From NCBI RefSeq assembly GCF_003315795.1, contig NZ_QMEY01000010.1, positions 209,074 to 273,073 of the forward strand: 64,000 nucleotides of DNA, in the 5' to 3' direction. This DNA is from Spongiactinospora rosea. GTDB lineage: Bacteria; Actinomycetota; Actinomycetes; Streptosporangiales; Streptosporangiaceae. Made by a program: the position numbers and the translations under genes. Positions 8,601-16,444 of the stretch are shown here, in pieces. Numbering within the stretch: position 1 is the first letter of the stretch; the number at the start of each line of letters is the position of its first letter. Under the pieces are notes generated by a model, which worked only from the letters and a program-made list of their open reading frames with translations, was not told where the DNA came from and searched no databases.

Positions 8601-9187
8601 TGGGCGCCGGTGTCGATGGTGGCCACCACGATGCCCTCGCCGCGGTCGTCGCGCTCGCTCCAGACGCGGGGGGCGTTGATCCGGTCGACGTTCCACTCGA
8701 CGGCGTCGACTTTCGCGGCGGCCCGGCCGGGCGCCGGTTGGGGCAGCGTGACGCTGGTCACCGGGGTGATGCTCGCCACCTCGGGCAGTTTCGCGATCTC
8801 GGCGGTCAGCTCGCTGTCCGCGGTCACGCGCACCTCGTTGACGATCCAGTACGCGCTGAAGTCGGCGTGGCGCGACTTCAGCAGTTCGCGCAGCTTCGCC
8901 TGGGAGGAGGCGGCCCACTCGGTCTTGGCCCGGTAGACCTGTGCGGCCTTGTCGTCCTTGGCCTTGGCCCGCCGGGCCGCGCCGAGATCGGCGTCGCCTT
9001 TCAGGCGGACCCAATACGTCGACTTGCCGGTCGTGTCGAGTTGGGTCTGTACGGTTTTGTGGATTTTGACAGGGTCGGGTGCGGCGGCCTGAGCCGTACT
9101 TGGGGACAGCAGGCCACTCGTGAGCAGAAGGCAAAAGACGGCGGTGATCCTGGTCAGGACCGCACGCCGGTAGGGGGTGGTCGGCAC
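5672..9187 (-). CDS. Large secreted subtilisin-like serine protease
   Basis: 1171 aa. The GTG at 9187 has AAGGAGA just upstream. A signal peptide covers ~1-35 (cleavage near AQA-A), then an I9-like propeptide (~40-150), then an S8 catalytic domain with Asp192 (IDTGAQF), His239 (GHGTHVTG), oxyanion Asn337 (FANGNSGP) and Ser407 (HSGTSMATPH). Downstream lie two carboxypeptidase-regulatory-like repeats (GADGTFAVP, DASGRYRM), a nidogen/NIDO-like region (WVNTNGYIGLD, YPFWDDIVVD), another regulatory-like repeat, an Ig-like segment and a malectin-like C-terminal domain (AVDAGGSGP). It is probably an extracellular or wall-associated protease that degrades protein substrates while binding glycans. Domain calls outside S8 are pattern-based. 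Confidence 0.9.
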   Translation of the reverse strand: MPTTPYRRAVLTRITAVFCLLLTSGLLSPSTAQAAAPDPVKIHKTVQTQLDTTGKSTYWVRLKGDADLGAARRAKAKDDKAAQVYRAKTEWAASSQAKLRELLKSRHADFSAYWIVNEVRVTADSELTAEIAKLPEVASITPVTSVTLPQPAPGRAAAKVDAVEWNVDRINAPRVWSERDDRGEGIVVATIDTGAQFDHPDLAASYRGRNADGTVDHAYNWYDASGTCPSAAPCDEYGHGTHVTGTIAGANGIGVAPGARWIAVKGCVNGRCSDEMLLAAAQWVLAPTDLNGRNPRTDLAPDIVNNSWGGRGLDEWYKESVDAWIAAGIFPVFANGNSGPACRTSDSPAQYVQSYSVGGFDVNNALYNRSSKGEGENGEIKPNIAAPAVDVRSSVPGGGYEIHSGTSMATPHVAATVALIWSAAPSLQGKIAATRQVLDGTAIDVNDTSCGGTATDNNVWGEGRLDAYAAVQAAPRDPLGDLRGTATSDGTPLSGAKVTVRGPVERELTTGADGTFAVPRLLAGDYKVTVAKFGYDTTTANVTIVAGQSADPGIVLPRTPTAVVSGTVTTIGTIEPGATVEAVDTPVRAVTDASGRYRMTLPHGDHTLRVVPASRCSAGASAPVTVAGETARDFDLPLRSDAFGYTCSAGPREFVAGTHKLDLRGDDDARYVALPFTVPYYGKGTSVAWVNTNGYIGLDTSYEINSGNTSLPSRFIPDSTVYPFWDDIVVDDAGAIYTGVIGVAPHRRYVVEWRNVTLQGRSDQRVTFSALLGEDGSIGFRYKDIDSADERGASATIGIENATSTDALMYSFDEPAVAGGQGIEITPSGHGLVGGVVTDANDGRPLAGATVAIGDVATLTTGADGRFFGQVLSGDHQVKVSMEHYGTVEKPITIIPGEPAKLDAALITGAVSASTTELTAVMHTDSTRSRKLRLTNLGARVAYTATGDRSWFDVSSEAGELAAGQAVDVDVTFDSTGKEPGTYWLGTLVVESASGRQPVIEVKVTLVVTKLQIAVDAGGSGPVTDAGGDAWTPDRRYTEGSYGYITTRNRTESTSRTIKGTDDQALYRTARESMLEYRFDKIPDGVYTVELDFADLRSTRPGARVFDVLVEGAFAIPALDLALESGTYTAVPRQYTVRVSDGQLNVRFATRQGATIVNAIRVSERSDRADG

Positions 9188-9317
9188 GCGCTCTCCTTCT
9201 CGCAAGGGGAGAGGTGATCTTTACGCCTCTGTCGAGAAGGGTGAAGAGATCGGGTCGGCGACGCAAGGGCACGGGTTTAACAAAAGCGCGAAAGTCCCGA
9301 AACACCATCAGGTCATA

Positions 9318-9357
9318 ACAAATGCCGCCCCCCTCTGGCGAGGGGCGCGGCATTTGT
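9318..9357 (-). terminator. Terminator hairpin after GH20 gene
   Basis: ACAAATGCCGC (9318-9328) pairs with GCGGCATTTGT (9347-9357) and an inner CCCCTC/GAGGGG stem closes over TGGC. It lies just downstream of the hexosaminidase stop (9369) and before the protease gene, so it should insulate the two minus-strand genes. The U-tract is weak. Confidence 0.8.
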
Positions 9358-9368
9358 CCAGGCGGTGC

Positions 9369-10994
9369 TCAGGTGCTGGCGCTGTAGGCTTCGGAATTGC
9401 GGGTCATGGTCTCCAGGCGTTCCATGATGGCGCGGACGTCGATCACTCCGGGGCGGCTCCTGCGCCGCCCGGTGCCGCCCTGCTGCCACGGGTGCGGCCC
9501 GGACAACGGGCGATATTCCACGCCGTAGGCGTCCAGGCGGCTCAGGTGACCGGGAAGGGCCGCCAGGTCCGACGCCGTGCCTGACCAGGTGATGTCGGCC
9601 AGGGCCGAGGCGCGGGGCCAGGCGCGGTAGTCGAGGGTGCGGGCGTCCGGGATGCGTTCGCTCCAGAGCTGCGCCTGGGCGCCGACCACGCGTGCGCGCT
9701 CCTCCTCCGTCCAGGACGCCGGGGCCACCTCGAAGGACGCCACGTCGTCCAGGGTGATCGCCTCGCCGATGGCCAGCGGCTCTTGCGGGGAGCCCGACTC
9801 GCCGTAGTCCAGGTACAGCGGGAAGACCGGAGTCATCACCACGTCGTGCCCGGCCGCCGCGGCCCGCTGGGCGATGAACGCGCCCCGCCAGGGCATCACG
9901 ACCGTGTCCTGGCGGAGTTCGCCGTTGCCGAACGCCTCGTCCCACACGACCGCTCGCGTGCCGCGCTCGGCCAGGATGTCCGCCAGCCTGCGCAGGAACC
10001 ACGCGTGCAGGTCACCGAGGGTGGCAAGACCCAGCGAACGCTGATACTCGACGATCTCGGCGGACGCCGCCCAGTCGTCCAGCACGCACTCGTCGCCGCC
10101 GATGTGCATGTACGGGGCCGAGCCCAGCGCCTCGCCCACCTCGCCGAGCACCACCGAAAGGAAGTCCACGGTCTGGGGCAGCGGGGAGATGATCGCGGGG
10201 GAGACGCCCCACCGGTCCAGCACCGTGTGCGTCCGGTCCGGCTGCGGCCCGTACTCCGGATAGGCCGCGAGCAGCGCGCTCGCGTGCCCCGGCACGTCGA
10301 TCTCCGGGACGACGGTGATCGCCCGCGCGCGGGCGTAGGCGGCGATCTCGGCGAGGTCGGCCAGCGTGTAGTAGCCGCCGTGCGGCACCTCGTCGTAGGC
10401 CGGTTCCTCGCCGTAGGAGCTGGACAGTGTGCGCGGGCGGTGCGAGCCGACCTCGTGCAGCAGGGGGTGGGCCCGGCTCTCGATCCGCCAGCCCTGGTCG
10501 TCCACCAGGTGCAGGTGGAGGGTGTTCAGCTTGTGCAGGGCCATGATGTCGAGCTGGCGCAGCACCTCGCGCTTGGGCAGGAAGTGCCGGGCCACGTCCA
10601 GGTGCAGGCCCCGCCAGGAGTGCCGGGGGGCGTCCGCGACGTGGACGCCGGGCACGGTCCAGACGCCCGCGGGCGGCACCGTCCGGTACGCGTCCGGCGG
10701 CAGGAGCTGCCGGAGCGTCTGAGCCGCGTAGAACGCCCCGGAACGTTCCGCCGCCCCGATCCGCACGCCCGCAGCCCCGACGTCGAGCGTGTACTCCTCA
10801 GGTCCCAGGTCCGGCCGATGTTCCACCCGGATGTCGCCGCCGCCGCCGTCGGTCACCCGGAGGTCGAGTACGGCGAGGGCCGTCCGGACCCCGTCCACCA
10901 GCGCACTGGCCCCCGACACCGTGGCACCGGCCCGCAATTCGAACGATCCACCCACGTGTTCCGCGTGCCGAGGCCGCGGCAACAGATCAGTCAT
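9369..10994 (-). CDS. GH20 beta-N-acetylhexosaminidase, cytoplasmic
   Basis: 541 aa. It should remove terminal beta-GlcNAc (or GalNAc) from chitin- or peptidoglycan-derived oligosaccharides by substrate-assisted catalysis. The N-terminal ~120 residues are the GH20b alpha/beta domain. The TIM barrel follows (RGLHLDVARHF, LHLHLVDDQGWR), with the catalytic Asp301-Glu302 pair in HIGGDEC. There is no signal peptide, suggesting action on imported oligosaccharides. The start ATG at 10994 has only a weak SD. The C-terminus carries a short Arg-rich tail region (GRRRSRPG) and then a helix. A strong hairpin follows the gene. A LacI regulator at 12.7 kb could relate to sugar control but is not adjacent. 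Confidence 0.92.
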   Translation of the reverse strand: MTDLLPRPRHAEHVGGSFELRAGATVSGASALVDGVRTALAVLDLRVTDGGGGDIRVEHRPDLGPEEYTLDVGAAGVRIGAAERSGAFYAAQTLRQLLPPDAYRTVPPAGVWTVPGVHVADAPRHSWRGLHLDVARHFLPKREVLRQLDIMALHKLNTLHLHLVDDQGWRIESRAHPLLHEVGSHRPRTLSSSYGEEPAYDEVPHGGYYTLADLAEIAAYARARAITVVPEIDVPGHASALLAAYPEYGPQPDRTHTVLDRWGVSPAIISPLPQTVDFLSVVLGEVGEALGSAPYMHIGGDECVLDDWAASAEIVEYQRSLGLATLGDLHAWFLRRLADILAERGTRAVVWDEAFGNGELRQDTVVMPWRGAFIAQRAAAAGHDVVMTPVFPLYLDYGESGSPQEPLAIGEAITLDDVASFEVAPASWTEEERARVVGAQAQLWSERIPDARTLDYRAWPRASALADITWSGTASDLAALPGHLSRLDAYGVEYRPLSGPHPWQQGGTGRRRSRPGVIDVRAIMERLETMTRNSEAYSAST

Positions 10995-11032
10995 GTCTTC
11001 AGATCATGCCAAACGGCCCGAAAAGCGGTAGA

Positions 11033-11878
11033 TCACGTCAGGTAGCGCTGCATCCCGGTGGCGATGGACTCGGCGATCTTCTGCCGGAAGGCCGCCGCCC
11101 GGAACTTGGCCGCCTCGGCGGAATTGCGCATGTTGCCGCACTCCAGGAAGATCTTCGGCACCGTGGAGAGGTTGAGCCCGCCCAGGTCGTTGCGGAAGTC
11201 GAGGGCCTTGCTGCCGATGTAGGTGCTGTAGGGCAGGCCGGTGCCCGTCCGGAAGGCGTCCCTGACCGCGATGCCGAGCTTGCGCGAGTCGCCCACCACC
11301 GGATCGACCGGGCCGCCGATCTTCTTCGGCATGATCACGTGGAACCCGTGATTGGCCGCCGCCGCGCCGTCGGCGTGGATCGAGATGGCGGCGTCGGCCT
11401 TGGCCTTGTTGCCCGCCGCGGCCCGCTCGGTGATGCAGGGCCCCACGCCGGTGTTGTTCTTCCTGGTCAGCTTGACCGTCGCGCCGCGCGCCTTGAGGAT
11501 CTTGGCCACCCGCTGGGAGACGTCCCAGGTGAAGGCCGCCTCGCTGTAGCCGTCGTTGGTGGAGGTGCCGGTGGTGTCGCACGGCTTGCGCTTGGTGAGG
11601 ACGTCCACCTGGCGGTTGATGACCTCGGGGTGCTTGGCGTTGCCGCCGTTGTGGCCGGGGTCGATCACCACGACCTTGCCGCGCAGCGGCTCGTCCGCGG
11701 ACGAGCCCGGGGCGGGCTCGCCCTTGGGCTCTTCCGGCTGGGTCGTGGCGGGCGGGGCCTGGCGGGCGTCGGCCGACGAGGGGTTGAAGCTCAGCGTGGT
11801 CTCGCCCGTACCGCAGGCCGCCACGGTCAGGCCGCACAGGGCGGCGAGCGCCGCGCCGGCGACTGCTCGACTTGTCAC
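11033..11878 (-). CDS. N-acetylmuramoyl-L-alanine amidase, lipoprotein
   Basis: 281 aa. A lipoprotein signal with lipobox VAAC places the lipidated Cys at residue 22, so the enzyme is anchored outside the membrane. A Pro/Glu-rich linker (~40-65) leads to an Amidase_3 domain with the expected zinc ligands His76 (DPGHNG), Glu113 (YSEAAF) and His168 (SIHAD) and catalytic Glu246 (FLECGNM). It cleaves the amide bond between MurNAc and the stem peptide during cell wall remodelling. The GTG start at 11878 has GGGGGAGA six bases upstream. It is transcribed in the same direction as the hexosaminidase gene 38 bases downstream, so the two could be co-transcribed for wall-fragment turnover. Confidence 0.93.
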   Translation of the reverse strand: MTSRAVAGAALAALCGLTVAACGTGETTLSFNPSSADARQAPPATTQPEEPKGEPAPGSSADEPLRGKVVVIDPGHNGGNAKHPEVINRQVDVLTKRKPCDTTGTSTNDGYSEAAFTWDVSQRVAKILKARGATVKLTRKNNTGVGPCITERAAAGNKAKADAAISIHADGAAAANHGFHVIMPKKIGGPVDPVVGDSRKLGIAVRDAFRTGTGLPYSTYIGSKALDFRNDLGGLNLSTVPKIFLECGNMRNSAEAAKFRAAAFRQKIAESIATGMQRYLT

Positions 11879-12199
11879 GTTCTCCCCCTCTGTGAGCCGT
11901 TAAGCCCGTTGAGCGCTTGACGGGACTTTCCACACGTTCCCAGCAAAGCACCTTTCCGGTCCGCCTCGCGGTGGAACCCGGCACCCCAACTTACGTGCCC
12001 CGCGGCGATGGCCGGGCCGCCGCGAACGTTCCACACCCGCCCCGCGATCCCCAAAGAGCCCGCAAAGAACGGCCAAGGCCCCCTGGGAGGCCGTCAGGAG
12101 CCCCCAGAGGGCCGTAAGGGCAATTTGGGTCCTATGGATCGGCCCGCCGATCCGATCGGGCCTCAGCCGCCGTTCTGGCGGCTCGGGCGGCGCGCACCC
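11879..12199. other. Gene-free stretch between amidase and 84-aa gene
   Basis: About 320 bases without a supportable ORF. The left part should hold the amidase promoter. The right part is hairpin-rich: GGATCGG/CCGATCC over CCCG (12136-12153), an overlapping GGCCCG/CGGGCC pair (12141-12162) and the terminator at 12165-12183. Confidence 0.6.
12165..12183 (-). terminator. Terminator hairpin after 84-aa gene
   Basis: AGCCGCC (12165-12171) pairs perfectly with GGCGGCT (12177-12183) over a GTTCT loop. It begins 17 bases beyond the stop of the minus-strand 84-aa gene. There is no U-tract, as is common in high-GC actinomycetes. Confidence 0.6.
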
Positions 12200-12454
12200 T
12201 CAGTACGCGTGCTCGTGGACATGTCCCGGCTGCCGCAGCAGCAGCGCCGCCAGCTCCCTGGCGTCCTCCGCGTCCAGCCCGAGGACCACGCGCGGCCGTC
12301 CCCAGGGGTGGTCGATGGAGTGGGCCACGTAGCTCGCCACGGATTCGGCCGCCGGGTCGCTCTCGTGACCGTGGGTGGCGCGCCAGCCGGTCCATGCCCG
12401 TTCGAGTTCCGCCGCCGCGCGCTGGGCACAGGCCACCAGTTCCGGATCACGCAT
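12200..12454 (-). CDS. Small unknown protein (84 aa)
   Basis: I do not recognise the family. The ATG at 12454 is preferred over longer frames because GGGGGAAG lies five bases upstream. The product is a mainly helical, soluble, acidic protein starting MRDPELVACAQRAAAELERAW and ending with a His-rich tail (GHVHEHAY) that could bind metal. It has no signal peptide or membrane segment. The motif LGLDAEDARELAALL suggests a helical hairpin. A terminator-like hairpin follows. Coding status rests on the ribosome binding site and codon bias. Confidence 0.6.
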   Translation of the reverse strand: MRDPELVACAQRAAAELERAWTGWRATHGHESDPAAESVASYVAHSIDHPWGRPRVVLGLDAEDARELAALLLRQPGHVHEHAY

Positions 12455-12660
12455 GTCTTCCCCCCGCTTCGTACGCCTGCCTGCGACCCGGCGTACGCGG
12501 GAAAGCCCCGCTCGCTGCCCCTGTGAACAGCCGGACGACCGGCCGGCCCGCGCGGGCCCGACGGCGACCCGCCGGGGGATCGACGTCACGGCCCCGAGTC
12601 AACACCAGGCGCACGGGGGCGCTTCGGGTGATTGACCCGGCCTTGGAAATTCCTTTCCGT

Positions 12661-12705
12661 GTTCTCGTTCGGGAAGGTTCTCGTTCCGAGGGTTCTCGTG
12701 CGGGG
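12661..12705. repeat. Three imperfect ~15-16-base tandem repeats
   Basis: GTTCTCGTTCGGGAAG (12661), GTTCTCGTTCCGAGG (12677) and GTTCTCGTGCGG (12692) lie head to tail just downstream of the lacI-type gene. They may be a slippage product in the 3' flank. Confidence 0.55.
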
Positions 12706-12717
12706 GCAGCGGGCGGG

Positions 12718-13809
12718 TCAGGCGGGCGCGGGGCCCGCGCTTCGCCGTACGACGAGCTTGGGGGTGACCTGGCGCATGCGCGAGACCTTCCCCGGGTCGC
12801 CGATCCGGTCGCTGAGCAGGGCGGCGGCCGACCGGCCCATGGCGCGGCGCGGCTGGTCCACCGTGGTCAGCGAGATGTGCTGGACGCCGGAGAGGTGGCT
12901 GTTGTCGTAGCCCACCACCGAAAGGTCCTCCGGCACCCGCAGGCCCAGCTCGCTCGCCGCGGTCAGCACGCCGAGCGCGGCCATGTCGTTCACCGCGAAG
13001 ATCGCGGTGGGCCTGGGATCGCGGCTGAGCAGCGCGTGGGCCGCGCTGCGCCCGCTCTCCTCGGTGAAGTCGCCGTGCTCGACCATGATGTACGGCGCGA
13101 GCGCGTGCCTGCGCATCGCCACCAGATAGCCCTCGCAGCGGAACCTGGCCGCCGAGGACCGCGCCCCCTCGATGTGGGCGATCTTGCGATGGCCGAGTTC
13201 GACCAGGTGATCGACGGCGAGCCGGGCGCCCAGTTCGTCGTCGTCGACCACGATGTCCACACCGTCCAACTCGGTGTGGCGCTCGCCGACCACGACCGTG
13301 GGCGTGTACGACGTGGCCTCGATGAGCGTCGCGCTGACCGGCGCGATCCCGAGGAGGACCAGGCCGTCCACCCGCAGTTCGAGGAATGCCTCGACGGCCT
13401 CGTCCTCCAGGGTGGGCTCCCACTGGCTGTTGCCGATCAGCAGCCGCAGTCCCTCGCCGTGCAGGCTCTCCTGCAGGCCGTCGAGGAATTCGGCGTAGAA
13501 CGGGTTGTGCAGGTCTGCCACGAGCGCGCCGACCAGATGGGTCCGGCCCTCGACGAGGCTGCGCGCCACCGCGTTGGGGCGGTAGCCGAGTTCTCTGGCC
13601 GCTTGCAGCACCGCCTGCCGGCGATGCTCACTTACGTGGGGCGATCCGCGCAGCACCAGCGAGACCAGCGATTTCGAGACGCCGGCGCGCTCGGCCACGT
13701 TGCGGATCGTGGGCCGCGGGCGGGGTTGCCCGTAGCCCTCTGACGCGACGGCATCGGCCACGTTGCCGGCTCGTGTCGTGGTGGTGATGTTGACGGGCGG
13801 TCCTGACAT
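12718..13809 (-). CDS. LacI-family transcriptional regulator
   Basis: 363 aa. An N-terminal LacI HTH with hinge helix (TIRNVAERAGVSKSLVSLVL, GYRPNAVARSL; ~25-80) is followed by a periplasmic-binding-protein-like effector domain (LVGALVADLHNPFYAEF, GLVLLG, AIFAVNDMAALGVL, VVGYDN). The ATG at 13809 follows GGGGAGAC. The ligand is probably a sugar or sugar derivative by family rule. No transporter or glycosidase operon lies next to it; the TetR gene is divergent, about 235 bases away. A TTTCCGGAAA palindrome with the central CG typical of LacI operators lies at 13989-13998, but nearer the TetR gene. Confidence 0.93.
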   Translation of the reverse strand: MSGPPVNITTTTRAGNVADAVASEGYGQPRPRPTIRNVAERAGVSKSLVSLVLRGSPHVSEHRRQAVLQAARELGYRPNAVARSLVEGRTHLVGALVADLHNPFYAEFLDGLQESLHGEGLRLLIGNSQWEPTLEDEAVEAFLELRVDGLVLLGIAPVSATLIEATSYTPTVVVGERHTELDGVDIVVDDDELGARLAVDHLVELGHRKIAHIEGARSSAARFRCEGYLVAMRRHALAPYIMVEHGDFTEESGRSAAHALLSRDPRPTAIFAVNDMAALGVLTAASELGLRVPEDLSVVGYDNSHLSGVQHISLTTVDQPRRAMGRSAAALLSDRIGDPGKVSRMRQVTPKLVVRRSAGPAPA

Positions 13810-13988
13810 GTGTCTCCCCGCGGAGCGTGGATGGGCACCTGCCACACCAAACGATCGAGTTACCCGCAGGGTACGGCTCGGCATGCGGGAACCGTGTTTT
13901 CCTTCCATAGCGGACGCGAATCACCAGGTCCCCGATGCCGGGAATCAGGGGATATTTCGTTAAACCTTCAAGGAATCGACCGGCGCGC

Positions 13989-13998
13989 TTTCCGGAAA
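13989..13998. promoter_or_regulatory. LacI-style palindrome with central CG
   Basis: TTTCCGGAAA is a perfect 10-base palindrome in the divergent lacI/tetR intergenic region, 46 bases before the TetR start. Central-CG palindromes are typical of LacI-family operators. Only one copy was seen, so the call is tentative. Confidence 0.3.
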
Positions 13999-14043
13999 AT
14001 CGCACACGGTGACTCCCCGCGCTCTCTTCGCTATCGTCGGACC

Positions 14044-14733
14044 GTGGGTGCGAGATCCGAGGCGGCCGGATACGGCGACGCCCGGGAAAGGCCCGATTGC
14101 GCCGCCGCGCGCCGCCGCAGGCTCAGCGTGGACCGCAGACGCGACGAGCTGATGGCCGCCGCCCTGGAGCTGTTCGGCGCCCGCGACCCCGACGACATCT
14201 CGATCGACGACGTGGCCGCGGCGGCGGGCGCGTCCCGCGCGCTGGTCTACCACTACTTCGGCGGCAAGCGGGAGCTGCACGTGGCCGCGCTGCGCCGCGC
14301 GGCGGCGGGCCTGGAACGGCGTCCGCCCCCGATGGACGGCGGCTGCCCGCTCGACGCCCTGGCGGGCGCGCTGGCACGGTACTTCGACTTCGCCGAGGAG
14401 CACGCCGCCGGATTCGCCGCGCTGCTGCGCGGCGGCGGGGCCGGGCGCGGTGGTGAGGTGGGGCGGATCGTGGAAGGGGTCCGCGGTGAGCTGTTCGCGT
14501 CGCTGACCCGGCGGCTGCCGGTACGCGAGCCCGGCGCGCTCCTGCGGGTGACCCTGGGCGCGTGGATCGCGACGGTGGAGTCGGCGGCGCTCGACTGGCT
14601 GGAACACCGCGACGTCGAACGGCGGGCGCTGGAACGCCTGCTGGTGGATCAGATGGTCGCGACGCTGACCGCCGCCGCCCGCCATGACCCCGAGGCGAGC
14701 CACGTGCTCCACAACCTCAAGAACGACCGCTGA
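14044..14733 (+). CDS. TetR-family transcriptional regulator
   Basis: 229 aa. The TetR HTH is clear at ~40-85 (RRDELMAAALELF, SIDDVAAAAGASRALVYHYFGGKREL). The C-terminal ligand domain (DWLEHRDVERRALERLL) resembles the TetR group common in actinomycetes that controls lipid or exporter genes. The GTG at 14044 is the only plausible start I could place and has no strong SD, so the first 20-30 residues are uncertain. The gene is divergent from the LacI regulator and convergent with bldC, with a strong hairpin between. The target genes are unknown. Confidence 0.85.
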   Translation: MGARSEAAGYGDARERPDCAAARRRRLSVDRRRDELMAAALELFGARDPDDISIDDVAAAAGASRALVYHYFGGKRELHVAALRRAAAGLERRPPPMDGGCPLDALAGALARYFDFAEEHAAGFAALLRGGGAGRGGEVGRIVEGVRGELFASLTRRLPVREPGALLRVTLGAWIATVESAALDWLEHRDVERRALERLLVDQMVATLTAAARHDPEASHVLHNLKNDR

Positions 14734-14801
14734 GCCGACCAGGCGGTCCGGGGGTGAACGGCGGGGGCGGGGGATTTCGGGTGAGTCGGTGATGGAGGGG
14801 G

Positions 14802-14856
14802 AGCCCCCAGTGGGGCGGCGCCGGGCGGGCGGCGCCGCTTGATCCCCCCTGGGGCT
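14802..14856. terminator. Bidirectional terminator between tetR and bldC
   Basis: AGCCCC (14802-14807) pairs with GGGGCT (14851-14856), and an inner GCGGCGCC/GGCGCCGC stem (14815-14822 with 14831-14838) closes over eight bases. The element lies between the convergent TetR and bldC genes. Confidence 0.65.
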
Positions 14857-14879
14857 GACGGTTGTCGTCCTCCTCGCGC

Positions 14880-15083
14880 CTACTCCGAGCGCTGCTGCGG
14901 AATGCCCGCGAGCAGCGCCCGGACCTCGGTCTCCCGGTAACGCCGGTGACCGCCGAGGGTGCGGATGGACGTCAACTTGCCCGCCTTGGCCCACCGGGTA
15001 ACGGTCTTGGGGTCGACGCGGAACATGGTGGCGACCTCTGCCGGCGTGAGCAGTGGCTCGGCCTCGGGTGTACGAGCTGACAT
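14880..15083 (-). CDS. bldC: BldC, MerR-like developmental regulator
   Basis: 67 aa, essentially the whole of the known BldC protein: LLTPAEVATMFRVDPKTVTR, WAKAGKLTSIRTLGGHRRY and a C-terminal RALLAGIPQQRSE. BldC is a minimal MerR-type winged HTH that binds direct repeats cooperatively and delays the onset of development in Streptomyces. The ATG at 15083 has GGAGAGG about ten bases upstream; longer in-frame starts are not conserved. The neighbourhood (conserved unknown protein, then vdh, DUF3073, purM, purF) matches the Streptomyces order from memory. The upstream region is about 320 bases and should carry its promoter. Confidence 0.97.
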   Translation of the reverse strand: MSARTPEAEPLLTPAEVATMFRVDPKTVTRWAKAGKLTSIRTLGGHRRYRETEVRALLAGIPQQRSE

Positions 15084-15404
15084 TTGTGCGGCCTCTCCTC
15101 CGTGTGGATCGGCGAGCGATCCTGCGACTGCGTTTGCGCTTGTCACGGATGTCCCCCTATGGCCCTTCGCGTGCGGCTTTCCCGGACCATATGCGGCATC
15201 ACCCGATGTGACCATACAGCCACGTAGAGCGATTGGCGAGCCCTTCTGGGGCCCAACTAGGTGTCCACGCGGTGATGTCACGCTCGGTGATTCTAGCGAC
15301 ACGTTTCGTGGTATCGCAGTGAAAACGGCAAACTACTCAGTTCGCAGATGCGTGGCTGGGAGTCACCTGACCAACAGATGCAGGTCAGAGGGACGATTTG
15401 GGGC
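15084..15404. other. bldC upstream region
   Basis: About 320 bases without a gene. It should hold the bldC promoter(s) and the end of the 307-aa gene transcript. CTGACC (15367-15372) and GGTCAG (15383-15388) form a short hairpin just past that gene's stop. A possible -10 element TAGAAT lies on the minus strand at 15290-15295, without a convincing -35. Confidence 0.4.
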
Positions 15405-16328
15405 TCAGTTGGCTGATTCCAGGACCTGGATCGACTTCCATCTGAGGATGACCCTCTGATACATGGCGAAAGCAAGTTCTTCTTGACCGGTGTCCAGCCC
15501 GGTGAGGGCCGCCGCCAGCTCGGCCACCGACTGGTCGGTGCGCAGGGTGTCGTCGTCCATCAGGTGGACGAGGCCGCCGTAGTCGAGCTCCACCAGCGAG
15601 TGCGGATGGAACTCCTCCAGCCAGCGCCCGACCTCCTCCACCTCGGCCGTGGTGGGCACCTCGCCGACGTGCCTGCGGATCACGTTGAGCGACCGGGCGA
15701 CCCGCCTGCGGGCCTGGGCCATCGAGGTGACGTAGATCAGCGTGCGGGTGGGCGAGGTGGGCGGCGCGGCCGTCGGGGACGACGGCGAGCCCGCCTGCTC
15801 GTGCCCGGCGTCGGCCTTGGGCATGCCCGGCCTGGGCGGCGCGCCGTCGAGCACCAGCCAGCGCTCGGCCCCGTCGAACAGCACCAGCCACGGCGTGGGA
15901 ACGTGCCACGTCGAGGTCAGGATGTGGGTGCGCAGGGCCGCTGAGCCGCCGTCCCGCTTGAAGCGGTCGAAGTCGTCGGCGGTCTGCTCGACGATGGCCT
16001 TGGGCACGAACCTGTCCATCAGCTTGACCGGCGTGCTCCCCCGGAAGCGGGAGAACGCCAGCCAGGAGCGCAGCCTGCTCTGCCAGGGGCAGACGTAGAG
16101 CACGTCATCGACCCTGCGCAGGTAGGCGTTCCCGCTCTCCTGGGCGGGAGCGGGCAACGGGGGCACGCCGAGCAGGCGTCGTACCGACTCGACTTGCTCG
16201 GCGCGCAGGGCGCCCGCGCGGCGCGGCCTGTCGGGCGACGCGGCATAGGCATCCCAGTTGTGCCTCTCGGAGTCGGGGAACGCGCTCAGCGGCTCGTAGA
16301 CGCGAAGGTACGCGGCATAGGGCAGCAC
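15405..16328 (-). CDS. Conserved unknown protein beside bldC
   Basis: 307 aa, family not named with confidence. A protein of this kind lies between bldC and vdh in Streptomyces as well, so it is a conserved core actinobacterial gene. It starts MLPYAAYLRVYEPLSAF, has a mid-region YVCPWQSRLRSWLAF and VPTPWLVLFDG, a Pro/Ser/Thr-rich linker (~175-195) and a helical C-terminal half rich in Arg and Glu. There is no signal peptide or membrane segment. The start is GTG at 16328 and lies inside a perfect 15-base palindrome (16326-16340), so a bound regulator would cover the initiation region. It is divergent from vdh. Confidence 0.82.
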   Translation of the reverse strand: MLPYAAYLRVYEPLSAFPDSERHNWDAYAASPDRPRRAGALRAEQVESVRRLLGVPPLPAPAQESGNAYLRRVDDVLYVCPWQSRLRSWLAFSRFRGSTPVKLMDRFVPKAIVEQTADDFDRFKRDGGSAALRTHILTSTWHVPTPWLVLFDGAERWLVLDGAPPRPGMPKADAGHEQAGSPSSPTAAPPTSPTRTLIYVTSMAQARRRVARSLNVIRRHVGEVPTTAEVEEVGRWLEEFHPHSLVELDYGGLVHLMDDDTLRTDQSVAELAAALTGLDTGQEELAFAMYQRVILRWKSIQVLESAN

Positions 16329-16340
16329 GATGGCATCGTG
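16326..16340. promoter_or_regulatory. 15-base palindrome over a start codon
   Basis: CACGATG and CATCGTG flank a single G. The left arm includes the GTG start codon of the 307-aa minus-strand gene, and the site lies about 105 bases upstream of the vdh start. It could be an operator or an initiation-region hairpin. Confidence 0.4.
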
Positions 16341-16444
16341 TCATGAAGGACCCCCTGTTGTCCGGTATCACTGCCGGGCATGCGGTTACGCTGAGGGTGA
16401 TCTCCGCCGCGCAGGGGCGGCGGACCGGACCGGGAGTCACCACC

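Noticed and set aside
6419..9217. Long open frame antisense to the subtilisin gene
   Set aside because: It is a high-GC shadow of a well-supported protease with signal peptide and full catalytic triad; its translation is Arg/Gly/Val-rich without domains.
14740..14880. Small RNA between tetR and bldC
   Set aside because: The strong hairpin is explained by a shared terminator for two convergent genes; no promoter for an independent RNA was visible.
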